A stretch of DNA of 8,972 nucleotides from Bacillota bacterium (lineage in GTDB: Bacteria > Bacillota_C > Negativicutes > JAEYSJ01), in contig JAEYSJ010000261.1 in assembly GCA_023434855.1 (NCBI GenBank), forward strand, positions 1 to 8,972, written 5' to 3'. Positions 1-5,774 of the stretch are shown in pieces (positions within the stretch are counted from its first letter, which is position 1; the number at the start of each line of letters is the position of its first letter). The notes beneath the pieces were generated by a model. It saw only the letters and a program-made list of their open reading frames with translations, made no database searches and was not told the DNA's origin. The translations under genes and the position numbers were made by a program.

Positions 1-1676
1 GTACCCTGCTCTACCGGGGTCGTCTCCGAGCAAAGCCACTCATGGGGCGAAACAGACATAAAATGGTAGGGAAATGCGTCTTCCTTATCCCAACTGGCGG
101 GGTGGCAGAATTCCTGCATTAATTGGAATTTACCTGATGGAGTGGGAAAGTGCCTATCCTGATAAGGAACCATCGGGGCATCAGGAATTCTTATGGGCCC
201 CTGCCGCAGCCTATCCGCAGAAACACCCTTAGCAACCAAAGGCTGCAGCAACAATTCCAGCCATTCGTCGCCGCTCCGTTCAAAATCACTGAAACCAAAA
301 CGATTGGCCAGCATACGGAACAGTTCGAAATCGGACTTTGCTTCACCACGGGGCTGTATCGCCTGGTTTACGGGGCCAATATAGTTATGGCCATAACCGG
401 CGGTAATATCCTGTTCTTCTAAAAAAGTTGTGCTTGGCAGAAATATGTCGGCATGGGCAGCGGTGTCGTCCAGAAAAAGGCCGGCAACAACCACAAACGG
501 CACTTTTTCGAAAGCAGCGGCTACCTTTTTGGCATTAGGGGCCTGGCACACCGGATTGCCTGCAGTCACAAAGATCATTTGGATCTCCGGGTCGCTGGCA
601 TTTATTATTTCTTCGCCGATGCATGGCATAAGCAGCCGGCGCCTGTCAGGATGGAGCTGATCACCGGTCCATTCCAGGTCAAACGGGGCGTACTCTTCAA
701 ACCCCTGGCTGACTCCGCCCCCTGGCACTCCAATCGTTCCGGCTATAGCTCCCAGAGCATCAATACTGCGGATAGTATAGTGGGCATATTCCCAGCGGTG
801 CAGCCCCCATCCCAGCAAAATTGCCGTCGGAAAATGATTTGAAAATAGAGAGGCTAAGGCCTCGATCTGATATAAAGGGACATCACAAGCCTGGGATAAA
901 AATTCAAGGGAATGAGAGTCCAGAATTTTTTTATACACTTCCAATCCTACACTGTGTGAATAAAGAAAGCCCGCATCCCGAATGCCTTTAGCCAAAAGGA
1001 TTTTACTGACAGCAAACGCCAGGTACACATCCTTGCCCGGCGCAGGCTGGATATACATATCGCAGATTTTCCGGCTTTCTGATGCGACTGGGTCTATTAA
1101 AACAACAGGTGCGCCGCGCTGACGCAGCTGCATTGCTATTGATACCAAATAAGGATTCGTCACTACCGGGTTTCGGCCCCACATAATCATAGAATTGCTG
1201 TTCAAATGGTCAAGGGGGTCGTGGGACACACGGCAACCAAAGTCGAGGTTCTGCGAAGCCTGACCCGTACCGCCGCACAGAGTCCCATATGTGCCGGTTA
1301 CTCCACCCAGCAGATTGAAGAATCTTTCATTCAGCAGTTTGAGAGCAGTACGCTGGGCAAATCCCCGGTAATATAGAATAGCTTCCGGACCATAACGGCA
1401 AAGGATATTTTTCATCCGGTCAGCAATTTCATCAATGGCTTCATCCCAGGAAACCCTAACCCATTGCTTATCCTTTTTACGCAACGGTGTAAGAACCCGC
1501 TCAGGGCTATAAGCCCTGTCCACAAATTTCATACATTTGTGACAAGCGAAGCCGCGGGTAATACCATGTTCCGGATTCCCGCCCAGCCGGATCACTTTAT
1601 TGTCCTGAACAGTGGCGACTAAACCACAGGTATTAGGACAATCCCGGGTACAGGTTGTGACAATCTCTAGCGCCAT
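1..1676 (-). CDS. Molybdopterin oxidoreductase, catalytic subunit (C-terminus beyond window)
   Basis: This is a partial gene: 558 codons are visible with no stop before the left edge. The frame opens with a [4Fe-4S] motif Cys9-x3-Cys13-x3-Cys17-x27-Cys45, with an extra Cys48, as in the DMSO-reductase superfamily. The pterin-binding region follows at about residues 55-450. It includes TYGTLCGGTG at 129-138, where Cys134 sits where the molybdenum/tungsten ligand is expected, and TAGNPVCQAPN at 371-381. The C-terminal pterin-binding domain starts near residue 537 and is cut off. There is no twin-arginine signal and no membrane segment, so the enzyme should be cytoplasmic. The start is set by AAGGGGGAGC just upstream of the ATG. 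The cyclotransferase-like gene lies 29 nt upstream on the same strand, so the two are probably co-transcribed. The family covers formate, thiosulfate/polysulfide, acetylene hydratase and transhydroxylase enzymes. The substrate cannot be told from this fragment, and no electron-transfer subunit is in view. Confidence 0.93.
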   Translation of the reverse strand, partial: MALEIVTTCTRDCPNTCGLVATVQDNKVIRLGGNPEHGITRGFACHKCMKFVDRAYSPERVLTPLRKKDKQWVRVSWDEAIDEIADRMKNILCRYGPEAILYYRGFAQRTALKLLNERFFNLLGGVTGTYGTLCGGTGQASQNLDFGCRVSHDPLDHLNSNSMIMWGRNPVVTNPYLVSIAMQLRQRGAPVVLIDPVASESRKICDMYIQPAPGKDVYLAFAVSKILLAKGIRDAGFLYSHSVGLEVYKKILDSHSLEFLSQACDVPLYQIEALASLFSNHFPTAILLGWGLHRWEYAHYTIRSIDALGAIAGTIGVPGGGVSQGFEEYAPFDLEWTGDQLHPDRRRLLMPCIGEEIINASDPEIQMIFVTAGNPVCQAPNAKKVAAAFEKVPFVVVAGLFLDDTAAHADIFLPSTTFLEEQDITAGYGHNYIGPVNQAIQPRGEAKSDFELFRMLANRFGFSDFERSGDEWLELLLQPLVAKGVSADRLRQGPIRIPDAPMVPYQDRHFPTPSGKFQLMQEFCHPASWDKEDAFPYHFMSVSPHEWLCSETTPVEQG

Positions 1677-1705
1677 TAACGCTCCCCCTTACAGCCCGCT
1701 ATGCT

Positions 1706-2254
1706 TTAATCTGTACAGCCGCTGCAACCGCCACTCGGTGGCCGGTCATTTCGCTGTTTGCGCGGAACGGCATACAAAGCAGGTTTTGTAGAAATACCGC
1801 TCAGTGCTGCCACATAACTCTCAGGTAAACCATGCTCACAGGCACCTTGTATAATAAGGTTCAAATACTCAGAACTGGGACGTTCCGGTTTACCCAAAAT
1901 GTCTTTCTTATATGTAATTGCCGTTATGACTGACTGTTGCATATCCTGTACTTCGACTGGAAAATGAAAGTACGCCCCCCTTCCGTTAGCCCTGACATCC
2001 TGATAGCTGTCCAATTGCTGCCACTCAAAAGCATCCAGTTGGTATAATACTCCCCATACTTCAGACTGCGGATCTGGAACAATCGTTTCCATCGCCCCGT
2101 CCCATTTAACGGAATGCCCATAAAAACCTATCCGGTATCCAGGTAAACAGGCAATGCCAACAACGCAAGGTTTCGGACACCTTTGCCGCATTTGGGCCAA
2201 ATTAAGATTGGCTCCATAAGCGAAGTAAAGAAATGGCTGTTTGTTATCATCCAT
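1706..2254 (-). CDS. Gamma-glutamylcyclotransferase-like (AIG2/GGCT fold) protein
   Basis: This 182-residue protein has the GGCT signature YFAYGANL at residues 10-17, which is the substrate loop (YGSN in most members). The second family block, EVWGVLYQL, is at 65-73. In active members the next helix carries the catalytic Glu in an LDxxEg context; here the residues are LDSYQDV at 81-87, so Gln85 (codon CAG) occupies that place. Classical cyclotransferase activity is therefore doubtful, and the protein may be a binding or accessory protein of the same fold. The C-terminal tail ends in GGCSGCTD, a possible metal or thiol site outside the core domain. An AAAGGA sequence 10 nt before the ATG supports the start. 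The gene lies directly upstream of the molybdoenzyme gene, so a role linked to that enzyme or to thiol metabolism is an inference from position only. Confidence 0.85.
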   Translation of the reverse strand: MDDNKQPFLYFAYGANLNLAQMRQRCPKPCVVGIACLPGYRIGFYGHSVKWDGAMETIVPDPQSEVWGVLYQLDAFEWQQLDSYQDVRANGRGAYFHFPVEVQDMQQSVITAITYKKDILGKPERPSSEYLNLIIQGACEHGLPESYVAALSGISTKPALYAVPRKQRNDRPPSGGCSGCTD

Positions 2255-2313
2255 AATATTTTATTCCTTTCAAATTTAATACTTCTAACCCAAAAGATAT
2301 GTATTCCCGCAAT

Positions 2314-2342
2314 ATTCTATTCGATAATCACGCCAATATCCA
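2314..2342 (-). promoter_or_regulatory. Candidate sigma-A promoter for the cyclotransferase-like/molybdoenzyme unit
   Basis: On the minus strand there is TGGATA (-35, 2337-2342), a 17-bp spacer and TAGAAT (-10, 2314-2319). The predicted start of transcription lies about 50 nt before the ATG at 2254. The -10 is 5/6 and the -35 is 4/6 against consensus, so this is a plausible but unproven site. It lies downstream of the terminator at 2474-2510, which would give the operon a promoter independent of the upstream RNA. Confidence 0.35.
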
Positions 2343-2473
2343 GATATGAAATAGGCTAAGACTAATAATCTAATTAAAAATCGACACCTAACCTTTCTAA
2401 TCAATAGCCACCTTGTGGAATATTCTACCCGTATTTGACAATACCTGCATATATTATAATTCTGGTGCTATAT

Positions 2474-2510
2474 AAAAAAATACAGGGGAAGGAATAATCC
2501 CTCCCCTGTA
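2474..2510 (-). terminator. Intrinsic terminator of the large structured RNA
   Basis: On the minus strand a 9-bp stem TACAGGGGA/TCCCCTGTA is followed inward by a mismatch, two more G-C pairs and the loop ATTATT. It runs straight into seven T residues (positions 2480 down to 2474). The hairpin begins one base after the 3' arm of the long-range stem of the candidate RNA, and no protein gene ends nearby. It is a strong rho-independent terminator. Confidence 0.85.
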
Positions 2511-2511
2511 T

Positions 2512-2530
2512 TAAGCAACCATCCTTATAG
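2512..2530. repeat. Left arm of long-range inverted repeat (3' arm of RNA closing stem)
   Basis: The plus-strand sequence TAAGCAACCATCCTTATAG is the inverted partner of 2987-3004, whose complement reads TAAGCACCATCCTTATAG. The arms differ by a single extra A, giving about 18 bp with one bulge. The arms are about 455 bp apart and enclose the repeat units exactly. As RNA they would close the whole molecule. Confidence 0.85.
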
Positions 2531-2553
2531 CAATCCCTGCGAAACATAACAAT

Positions 2554-2964
2554 CTTGAAACGACCTCTTTCCAAAACGTAACTTGCCTTAAATCTTTACT
2601 GGATGGTAAATCGTTCGTACTACAAACGAGCCAAAAATTTGAAGCTAAACGAAACTATTAGCCGATCAGACTCACAGACTCTTACAACAGAACGAAAAAC
2701 TAGATTCCTTGCCTTTGCCATTCAATACAAACATTCATTACATTAACGAGCAAACCTCTGAAACCGGGTAAACAACATAAACCTATCAACTATAAACCAT
2801 CTTGCAACAACCGGAAGCTAGATTTCCTTGCCTTTTGTCAGACCCATCAAATTTTCTTACACGAGAACCGAGCCAAAGCTTTAAAAACCGTAAATAAAAA
2901 ACACTACCCGATCAGACTCATGAACATCTTACAACAAACCGGAAACTAAATTCCTTACCTTTGT
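2554..2964 (-). repeat. Four-fold internal direct repeat, period 120-127 bp
   Basis: Boxes at 2928-2964, 2801-2838, 2681-2717 and, in degenerate form, 2554-2590 share CTTRCAAC, then an A-rich core with CTAGATTCCTTGCCTTT or a near variant. A second box, ACGAGCCAAA or a close variant, recurs at 2626, 2746 and about 2868. A third, CGATCAGACTCA, occurs in the units beginning at 2681 and 2928. Spacing is regular although the sequence between boxes has diverged, which points to old duplications kept by structure and not to slippage. Confidence 0.75.
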
Positions 2965-2986
2965 TATACTGATTGAACACTAGTCA

Positions 2987-3004
2987 CTATAAGGATGGTG
3001 CTTA
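2987..3004. repeat. Right arm of long-range inverted repeat (5' arm of RNA closing stem)
   Basis: CTATAAGGATGGTGCTTA on the plus strand pairs with 2512-2530. The predicted transcription start falls at its outer edge, so the transcript would begin with this arm. Confidence 0.85.
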
Positions 3005-3009
3005 CTTAG

Positions 3010-3038
3010 ATAATAACACATTCTTGCTCATTATGCAA
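3010..3038 (-). promoter_or_regulatory. Extended -10 promoter of the candidate large RNA
   Basis: On the minus strand there is TTGCAT (-35, 3033-3038), a 17-bp spacer, then TGTTATTAT, which is an extended -10 (TG at 3017-3018, hexamer TATTAT at 3010-3015, 5/6). The -35 is weak (3/6), which the extended -10 may offset. An AT-rich tract with nine T residues lies upstream and could act as an UP element. The predicted +1, an A at about 3003, coincides with the start of the long inverted repeat. Confidence 0.6.
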
Positions 3039-3057
3039 TGCCAAAATATTAAAGAAT

Positions 3058-3104
3058 AAAAAAAAACGCAAAGTATTTTCTCTCAACTGAATGGCTTTCT
3101 CTGC
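3058..3104 (-). terminator. Possible weak terminator of the phospholipase C-like gene
   Basis: On the minus strand, just after the stop at 3118, GCAGAG (3099-3104) can pair with CTTTGC (3068-3073), including one G-U pair, around a long loop. Nine T residues follow after one base (3066 down to 3058). The stem is short and the loop is large, so termination here is uncertain. The T tract may serve the downstream promoter instead. Confidence 0.3.
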
Positions 3105-3117
3105 AACAGTGAGGAAT

Positions 3118-4074
3118 TTAAGCAAAATATCGCATTAGTGTTGGTATGGTACATTCGCTGCCTGTTTCCAAAGATATAGACGAAAAGCTCTGAATAACTT
3201 TTACATACTCATCAAGTGTTATACAAGGACTAAATCGAGAAAGTTTGGATAACGTAAAATCGATACAGTTCTTGTAAATTGTATCAAGAGATGCTTCAAC
3301 CAATTCTCCCGAAGAAGGATGTCGATACTCGCTATTATGTTCAAATAATCTGTAGTATACGGGTTTGACTGACTTAGGATAAAATAATGCACTCAGCTTT
3401 TTCATTTCAGCACTTCCCAAACCCAGGATATTTAATACATATCTTATACCGGCATTATTAAACATGCCTTGAACCTTAACGTATGTATCCAAGCAATTGG
3501 CGACTATATTTCTTTGTTCATCTCCTTCTTTACCAAAATATAATAATGCTAAAATCCTGAGCAAGGTTGGCCGGTGTAATTGTTCGACCAGGACTTTCGA
3601 GTTTGTCGGACCATCATACTCCAATTTCCGCCAGTAATACAAATCAAGGTGTGACTCTAGCTGTCTGTGCTTAAAGATAGCTTGATTGCGCTTGCTAGTC
3701 TTAGAATCATAAGAATTGCCGGTAAAATAATAAATAAAAGGATGATACTGGCTGTCAATTGTTATGTGGGTAATACATCCAAGTACGAATGCAAGTATTG
3801 TTTCCCAACTACTATTGTCTTCAGTTATATCATAACTTTGCAGTAATCTAATAATTGGCTGCCATGTATTGCATGTTTTTATTCCATGGAGTTCATCCGC
3901 TTTTCCCTCTAGAAGGCAAGTATACTTTCCAGTAGCATAGTATGGAATATCATAAGCAACCGCCCCGACCAAGAATGTAGCATAATTCGTATTGATCAAA
4001 TATCGCACGCGCTGATCACTTAAACGCTTTTGAGTTTCCGAAGCAATTGCCCAATGTGTTATATCTTTCGGCAT
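3118..4074 (-). CDS. Zinc-dependent phospholipase C-like protein
   Basis: The product is 318 residues from the chosen start. The pattern of spaced His and Asp residues matches the zinc-dependent phospholipase C / S1-P1 nuclease-like family (PF00882): THW at 6-8, GAVAYDIPYY at 37-46, LHG at 62-64, ITHITIDSQYHPF at 101-113 and HRQLESHLD at 136-144. The likely metal ligands are His7, Asp42, His63, His103, Asp107, His111, His136 and Glu140. The frame stays open to an ATG at 4197, but those 41 extra residues do not look like the family. MPKDITHW is a typical N-terminus for this group, and GGGGG precedes it. There is no signal peptide, unlike secreted clostridial phospholipase C enzymes, so it may act inside the cell or on the inner membrane face. 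The actual substrate is unknown. The gene is divergent from the Spo0A-like gene and followed by the large RNA. Confidence 0.8.
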   Translation of the reverse strand: MPKDITHWAIASETQKRLSDQRVRYLINTNYATFLVGAVAYDIPYYATGKYTCLLEGKADELHGIKTCNTWQPIIRLLQSYDITEDNSSWETILAFVLGCITHITIDSQYHPFIYYFTGNSYDSKTSKRNQAIFKHRQLESHLDLYYWRKLEYDGPTNSKVLVEQLHRPTLLRILALLYFGKEGDEQRNIVANCLDTYVKVQGMFNNAGIRYVLNILGLGSAEMKKLSALFYPKSVKPVYYRLFEHNSEYRHPSSGELVEASLDTIYKNCIDFTLSKLSRFSPCITLDEYVKVIQSFSSISLETGSECTIPTLMRYFA

Positions 4075-4220
4075 AACTAACCCCCAAAAATTTCCCCACA
4101 ATTTGGTTATTTTTCGCACTTTCGGGATAACATAATCCTGAGACTTAAAACGCGGACAGTTACCGGCAATCACAAACACCCTGTTCGCCAACCCCATTGA
4201 CCTTTGACACGATTACCAGA

Positions 4221-4260
4221 TTGGTACACCATGAACATTCTTGTGCTACAATTTGGTACA
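4221..4260. promoter_or_regulatory. Repeated TTGGTACA boxes, possible activator sites
   Basis: TTGGTACA occurs at 4221-4228 and again at 4253-4260, exactly 32 bp apart (three helical turns). A short dyad TTGT-GCT-ACAA lies between them at 4241-4251. They sit about 100-135 bp upstream of the -24/-12 promoter at 4357, a usual distance for enhancer-binding-protein sites. They could equally serve the divergent phospholipase C-like gene. No binding protein can be named. Confidence 0.35.
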
Positions 4261-4268
4261 GTTCTTCT

Positions 4269-4295
4269 TTTATAGTAAAAATATTATAATTGCAA
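4269..4295 (-). promoter_or_regulatory. Weak candidate promoter of the phospholipase C-like gene
   Basis: On the minus strand TTGCAA (4290-4295) and TATAAA (4269-4274) are separated by 15 bp, shorter than the ideal 17. If it is used, the leader is about 190 nt and contains the TTGGTACA boxes. Confidence 0.22.
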
Positions 4296-4301
4296 ACAAA
4301 A

Positions 4302-4316
4302 GACAAAACGATTGTC
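4302..4316. promoter_or_regulatory. Inverted repeat GACAA-N5-TTGTC, operator-like
   Basis: A perfect 5-bp dyad with a 5-bp spacer lies 40 bp upstream of the -24 element of the Spo0A-like gene. Its spacing fits a dimeric regulator. The protein that binds it is unknown, and chance occurrence is possible at this length. Confidence 0.3.
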
Positions 4317-4356
4317 ACAAATTATATTTGATATTCGGCAAACAGAATTTGTCGGT

Positions 4357-4373
4357 TTGGCATGATAATTGCA
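4357..4373 (+). promoter_or_regulatory. Sigma-54 (-24/-12) promoter of the Spo0A-like gene
   Basis: TTGGCATGATAATTGCA fits the RpoN consensus TTGGCAC-N5-TTGCA with one change (C to T after TTGGCA). The invariant GG (4359-4360) and GC (4371-4372) have the required spacing. The predicted start at about 4384 gives a leader of about 50 nt, with a good ribosome site (AGAGGGGG) eight bases before the ATG. A weaker sigma-A alternative (TTGATA at 4380-4385, TACAAT 15 bp later) overlaps downstream. Confidence 0.6.
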
Positions 4374-4435
4374 TATTTATTTGATATGTTGTAATTTTAG
4401 ATACAATTATACGCGAATCAGAGGGGGATAAAAAA

Positions 4436-5200
4436 ATGCCAAGTAATACAATTAAAGTAGCTTTAGCCGATGGCAACAGGGACTTTACGTCTGCCATGCA
4501 AGATTATTTTGCCCAACAGTCTGATATTGAATTAGTCGGACTGGCCCATAACGGTAATCAGCTTTTGACTATTATTGAAGAGAAGGAGCCGGACGTAGTG
4601 ATGTTTGAAATCATCATGCCGCATCTTGACGGTATTGGTGTACTCGAACGATTAAATGCGTCCAGTAAAAAAAGGCCCAAAATTATAATTCTGACCGCAT
4701 TTAGCCAAGAATCAACGATCCGGCGAGTCGTCGAACTTGGAGCGGATTATTATATATTAAAACCCATTAACATGGATGCACTCTTGAATAGAATAAGACA
4801 GCTGGCAATTGGCATAAGCAGACCAATTACTCCTAAAGTAGATAATTCTCAGCCACTTGATGTTGAGGTTACTAATATTATTCGGAAAATCGGCATTCCA
4901 GCCCACATTAAAGGCTATCAATATCTGCGTGAAGCCATTACCATGCTTACAACAGAAATCACATGGCTGGGAGCTATAACCAAGCACCTTTACCCAACTA
5001 TTGCCAAAAAATATTCTACAACTCCAAATCGTGTTGAAAGAGCTATCCGTCACTCGATCCAAGTGGCGTGCAACCGCGGAAATGTAGATGTGATTAATCA
5101 AATGTTTGGCTATAGCGCCAGAATGGAAAAACGCAAACCCACCAATACGGAATTTATGGCTATGATCGCCGACAAACTCCGTATGGATAAAAGAGCCTAA
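4436..5200 (+). CDS. Spo0A-like response regulator with Glu at the phosphorylation site
   Basis: The product is 254 residues and close to Spo0A over its whole length. A receiver domain spans residues 5-125 and a Spo0A C-terminal effector domain spans about 141-252, with the recognition region [12 protein letters not shown] at 195-206 and KPTNTEF at 234-240. In the receiver, the expected acidic pair is Asp12-Gly13 instead of Asp-Asp. The phosphoacceptor position, in [10 protein letters not shown] at 57-66, is Glu58 (codon GAA) instead of Asp. Thr87 and Lys109 of the switch machinery are kept. The protein may be locked on by charge mimicry or may ignore the phosphorelay. It stands alone: the spoIVB/recN neighbourhood usual for spo0A is absent, so it is probably a paralogue. 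AGAGGGGG supports the start, and the -24/-12 promoter at 4357 suggests sigma-54 control. A dyad terminator follows. Confidence 0.92.
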   Translation: MPSNTIKVALADGNRDFTSAMQDYFAQQSDIELVGLAHNGNQLLTIIEEKEPDVVMFEIIMPHLDGIGVLERLNASSKKRPKIIILTAFSQESTIRRVVELGADYYILKPINMDALLNRIRQLAIGISRPITPKVDNSQPLDVEVTNIIRKIGIPAHIKGYQYLREAITMLTTEITWLGAITKHLYPTIAKKYSTTPNRVERAIRHSIQVACNRGNVDVINQMFGYSARMEKRKPTNTEFMAMIADKLRMDKRA

Positions 5201-5233
5201 ATATTTGAAACGGTACGCTAATACTTTTTATAT

Positions 5234-5277
5234 GAAAATACCCATAATTTACTTAACAGTAATTTATGGGTATTTTC
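5234..5277. terminator. Shared hairpin terminator between convergent genes
   Basis: A 14-bp stem GAAAATACCCATAA/TTATGGGTATTTTC is extended past one T-T mismatch by TTAC/GTAA around the loop TTAACA. It lies 33 nt after each of the two convergent stops (5200 plus, 5311 minus). A T-rich flank on the right, and the stem's own terminal TTTTC on either strand, allow bidirectional use. Confidence 0.75.
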
Positions 5278-5310
5278 CATTTATTTGTCGTCTTACCTGT
5301 TAGGTATGAC

Positions 5311-5718
5311 TTAATTTTCCGGCAGCTTTTTCGCCAAATACTCAATAATCTCCCTGCGGCGAATTATTCCGATAAAAATGTGACTGTCATCCACTACAGG
5401 AACAAAATTCTGTATGATAGCCAAAGAAAGCAGATCTTCCATTTCTGAATCAATGCACACGGGAGTATTCGTCATTCGCCGGGGAATTTCTTCGATCATC
5501 ACACGCTCAGTATCAACAAACGTTAGACCCGGGGTATTTTTCATTTTCCACAATAAATCCCCTTCAGTAATTGTCCCGGCATATTTGCCATGTTCATCAA
5601 TAAGCGGAACAGCCGTATAACGATGGTATTCCATTTTTTCAAGGGCTTGCCGCATGGTGCAATTCAGCGGCAGATAAATAACTTCACTTTTGGGAATCAG
5701 GAAAAAAGCAATATTCAT
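5311..5718 (-). CDS. Two-CBS-domain protein, DarB/CbpB-like
   Basis: This 135-residue soluble protein is made almost entirely of a CBS pair: domain 1 at about residues 11-60 (YTAVPLIDEHGKYAGTITEGD) and domain 2 at about 73-130 (FVPVVDDSHIFIGIIRRREI). Order and length resemble Bacillus DarB/CbpB (YkuL), including a MxxxIPR-type link before domain 2 and the IFxGIxxRR stretch near the end. DarB binds cyclic di-AMP and acts on Rel and pyruvate carboxylase; whether this protein binds that ligand is inference. CBS pairs more broadly bind adenine nucleotides. An in-frame ATG at 5733 overlaps the ribosome site, so the start is put at 5718, seven bases after GGAGGGG. The gene is monocistronic and converges with the Spo0A-like gene on one terminator. 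Confidence 0.85.
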   Translation of the reverse strand: MNIAFFLIPKSEVIYLPLNCTMRQALEKMEYHRYTAVPLIDEHGKYAGTITEGDLLWKMKNTPGLTFVDTERVMIEEIPRRMTNTPVCIDSEMEDLLSLAIIQNFVPVVDDSHIFIGIIRRREIIEYLAKKLPEN

Positions 5719-5751
5719 AAATTGCCCCTCCATTCATGGGACGGTGTTATT

Positions 5752-5774
5752 GCAGTCTAGTATTAATATACTGC
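5752..5774. promoter_or_regulatory. Nested dyads upstream of the CBS gene
   Basis: AGTAT-TAAT-ATACT (5759-5772) is a perfect inverted repeat. It overlaps an outer pair, GCAGT (5752-5756) and ACTGC (5770-5774). The inner dyad contains -10-like AT sequence for the minus-strand gene starting at 5718, so a repressor site at the promoter is plausible. No good -35 is seen. Confidence 0.3.

Larger units (their letters stand above)
2474..3003 (-). ncRNA. Candidate large structured noncoding RNA, about 530 nt, class unknown
   Basis: This stretch has no credible reading frame but has RNA-gene architecture on the minus strand. An extended -10 promoter (3010-3038) predicts a start at about 3003. The first bases of the transcript form the 5' arm of a stem (2987-3004) that pairs with 2512-2530 at the other end, and an intrinsic terminator follows at once. 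Between the arms there are four copies of a unit starting at 2928, 2801, 2681 and 2554 (plus coordinates of the box CTTRCAAC, on the complement GTTGYAAG). The copies are 120-127 nt apart, and the fourth is degenerate. In the first two units flanking bases can close a stem-internal loop-stem (AACAAA/UUUGUU or GACAA/UUGUU outside, GGAA/UUCC inside). This layout resembles known giant bacterial RNAs such as OLE, ROOL and GOLLD in design only; I cannot match its sequence to any of them. An alternative is a long leader of the 2254 gene, or a MITE-like element. Confidence 0.7.

Noticed and set aside
150..842. Plus-strand open frames of 60-130 codons
   Set aside because: They are antisense shadows of the molybdopterin oxidoreductase, which has clear family motifs on the minus strand; none has a ribosome site or a recognisable domain.
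2554..2964. CRISPR array
   Set aside because: The repeated boxes are imperfect, spaced 120-127 bp, and the intervening sequence also contains shared boxes; no cas genes are near.
2474..3004. MITE or insertion element with terminal inverted repeats
   Set aside because: The arms look like terminal repeats, but no target-site duplication flanks them, and the promoter and terminator are phased to the arms as expected for an RNA gene. Not fully excluded.
4075..4197. N-terminal extension of the phospholipase C-like gene to the ATG at 4197
   Set aside because: The 41 extra residues do not resemble the family, and the inner start MPKDITHW has a G-rich ribosome site and typical family sequence.
4348..4356. 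0A box (TTTGTCGG) upstream of the Spo0A-like gene
   Set aside because: It matches only 5 of 7 core bases of TGTCGAA; such partial matches are common, so autoregulation is not supported by this alone.
4757..5101. 114-codon minus-strand frame
   Set aside because: It is antisense to the Spo0A-like effector domain, whose conservation explains the open frame.
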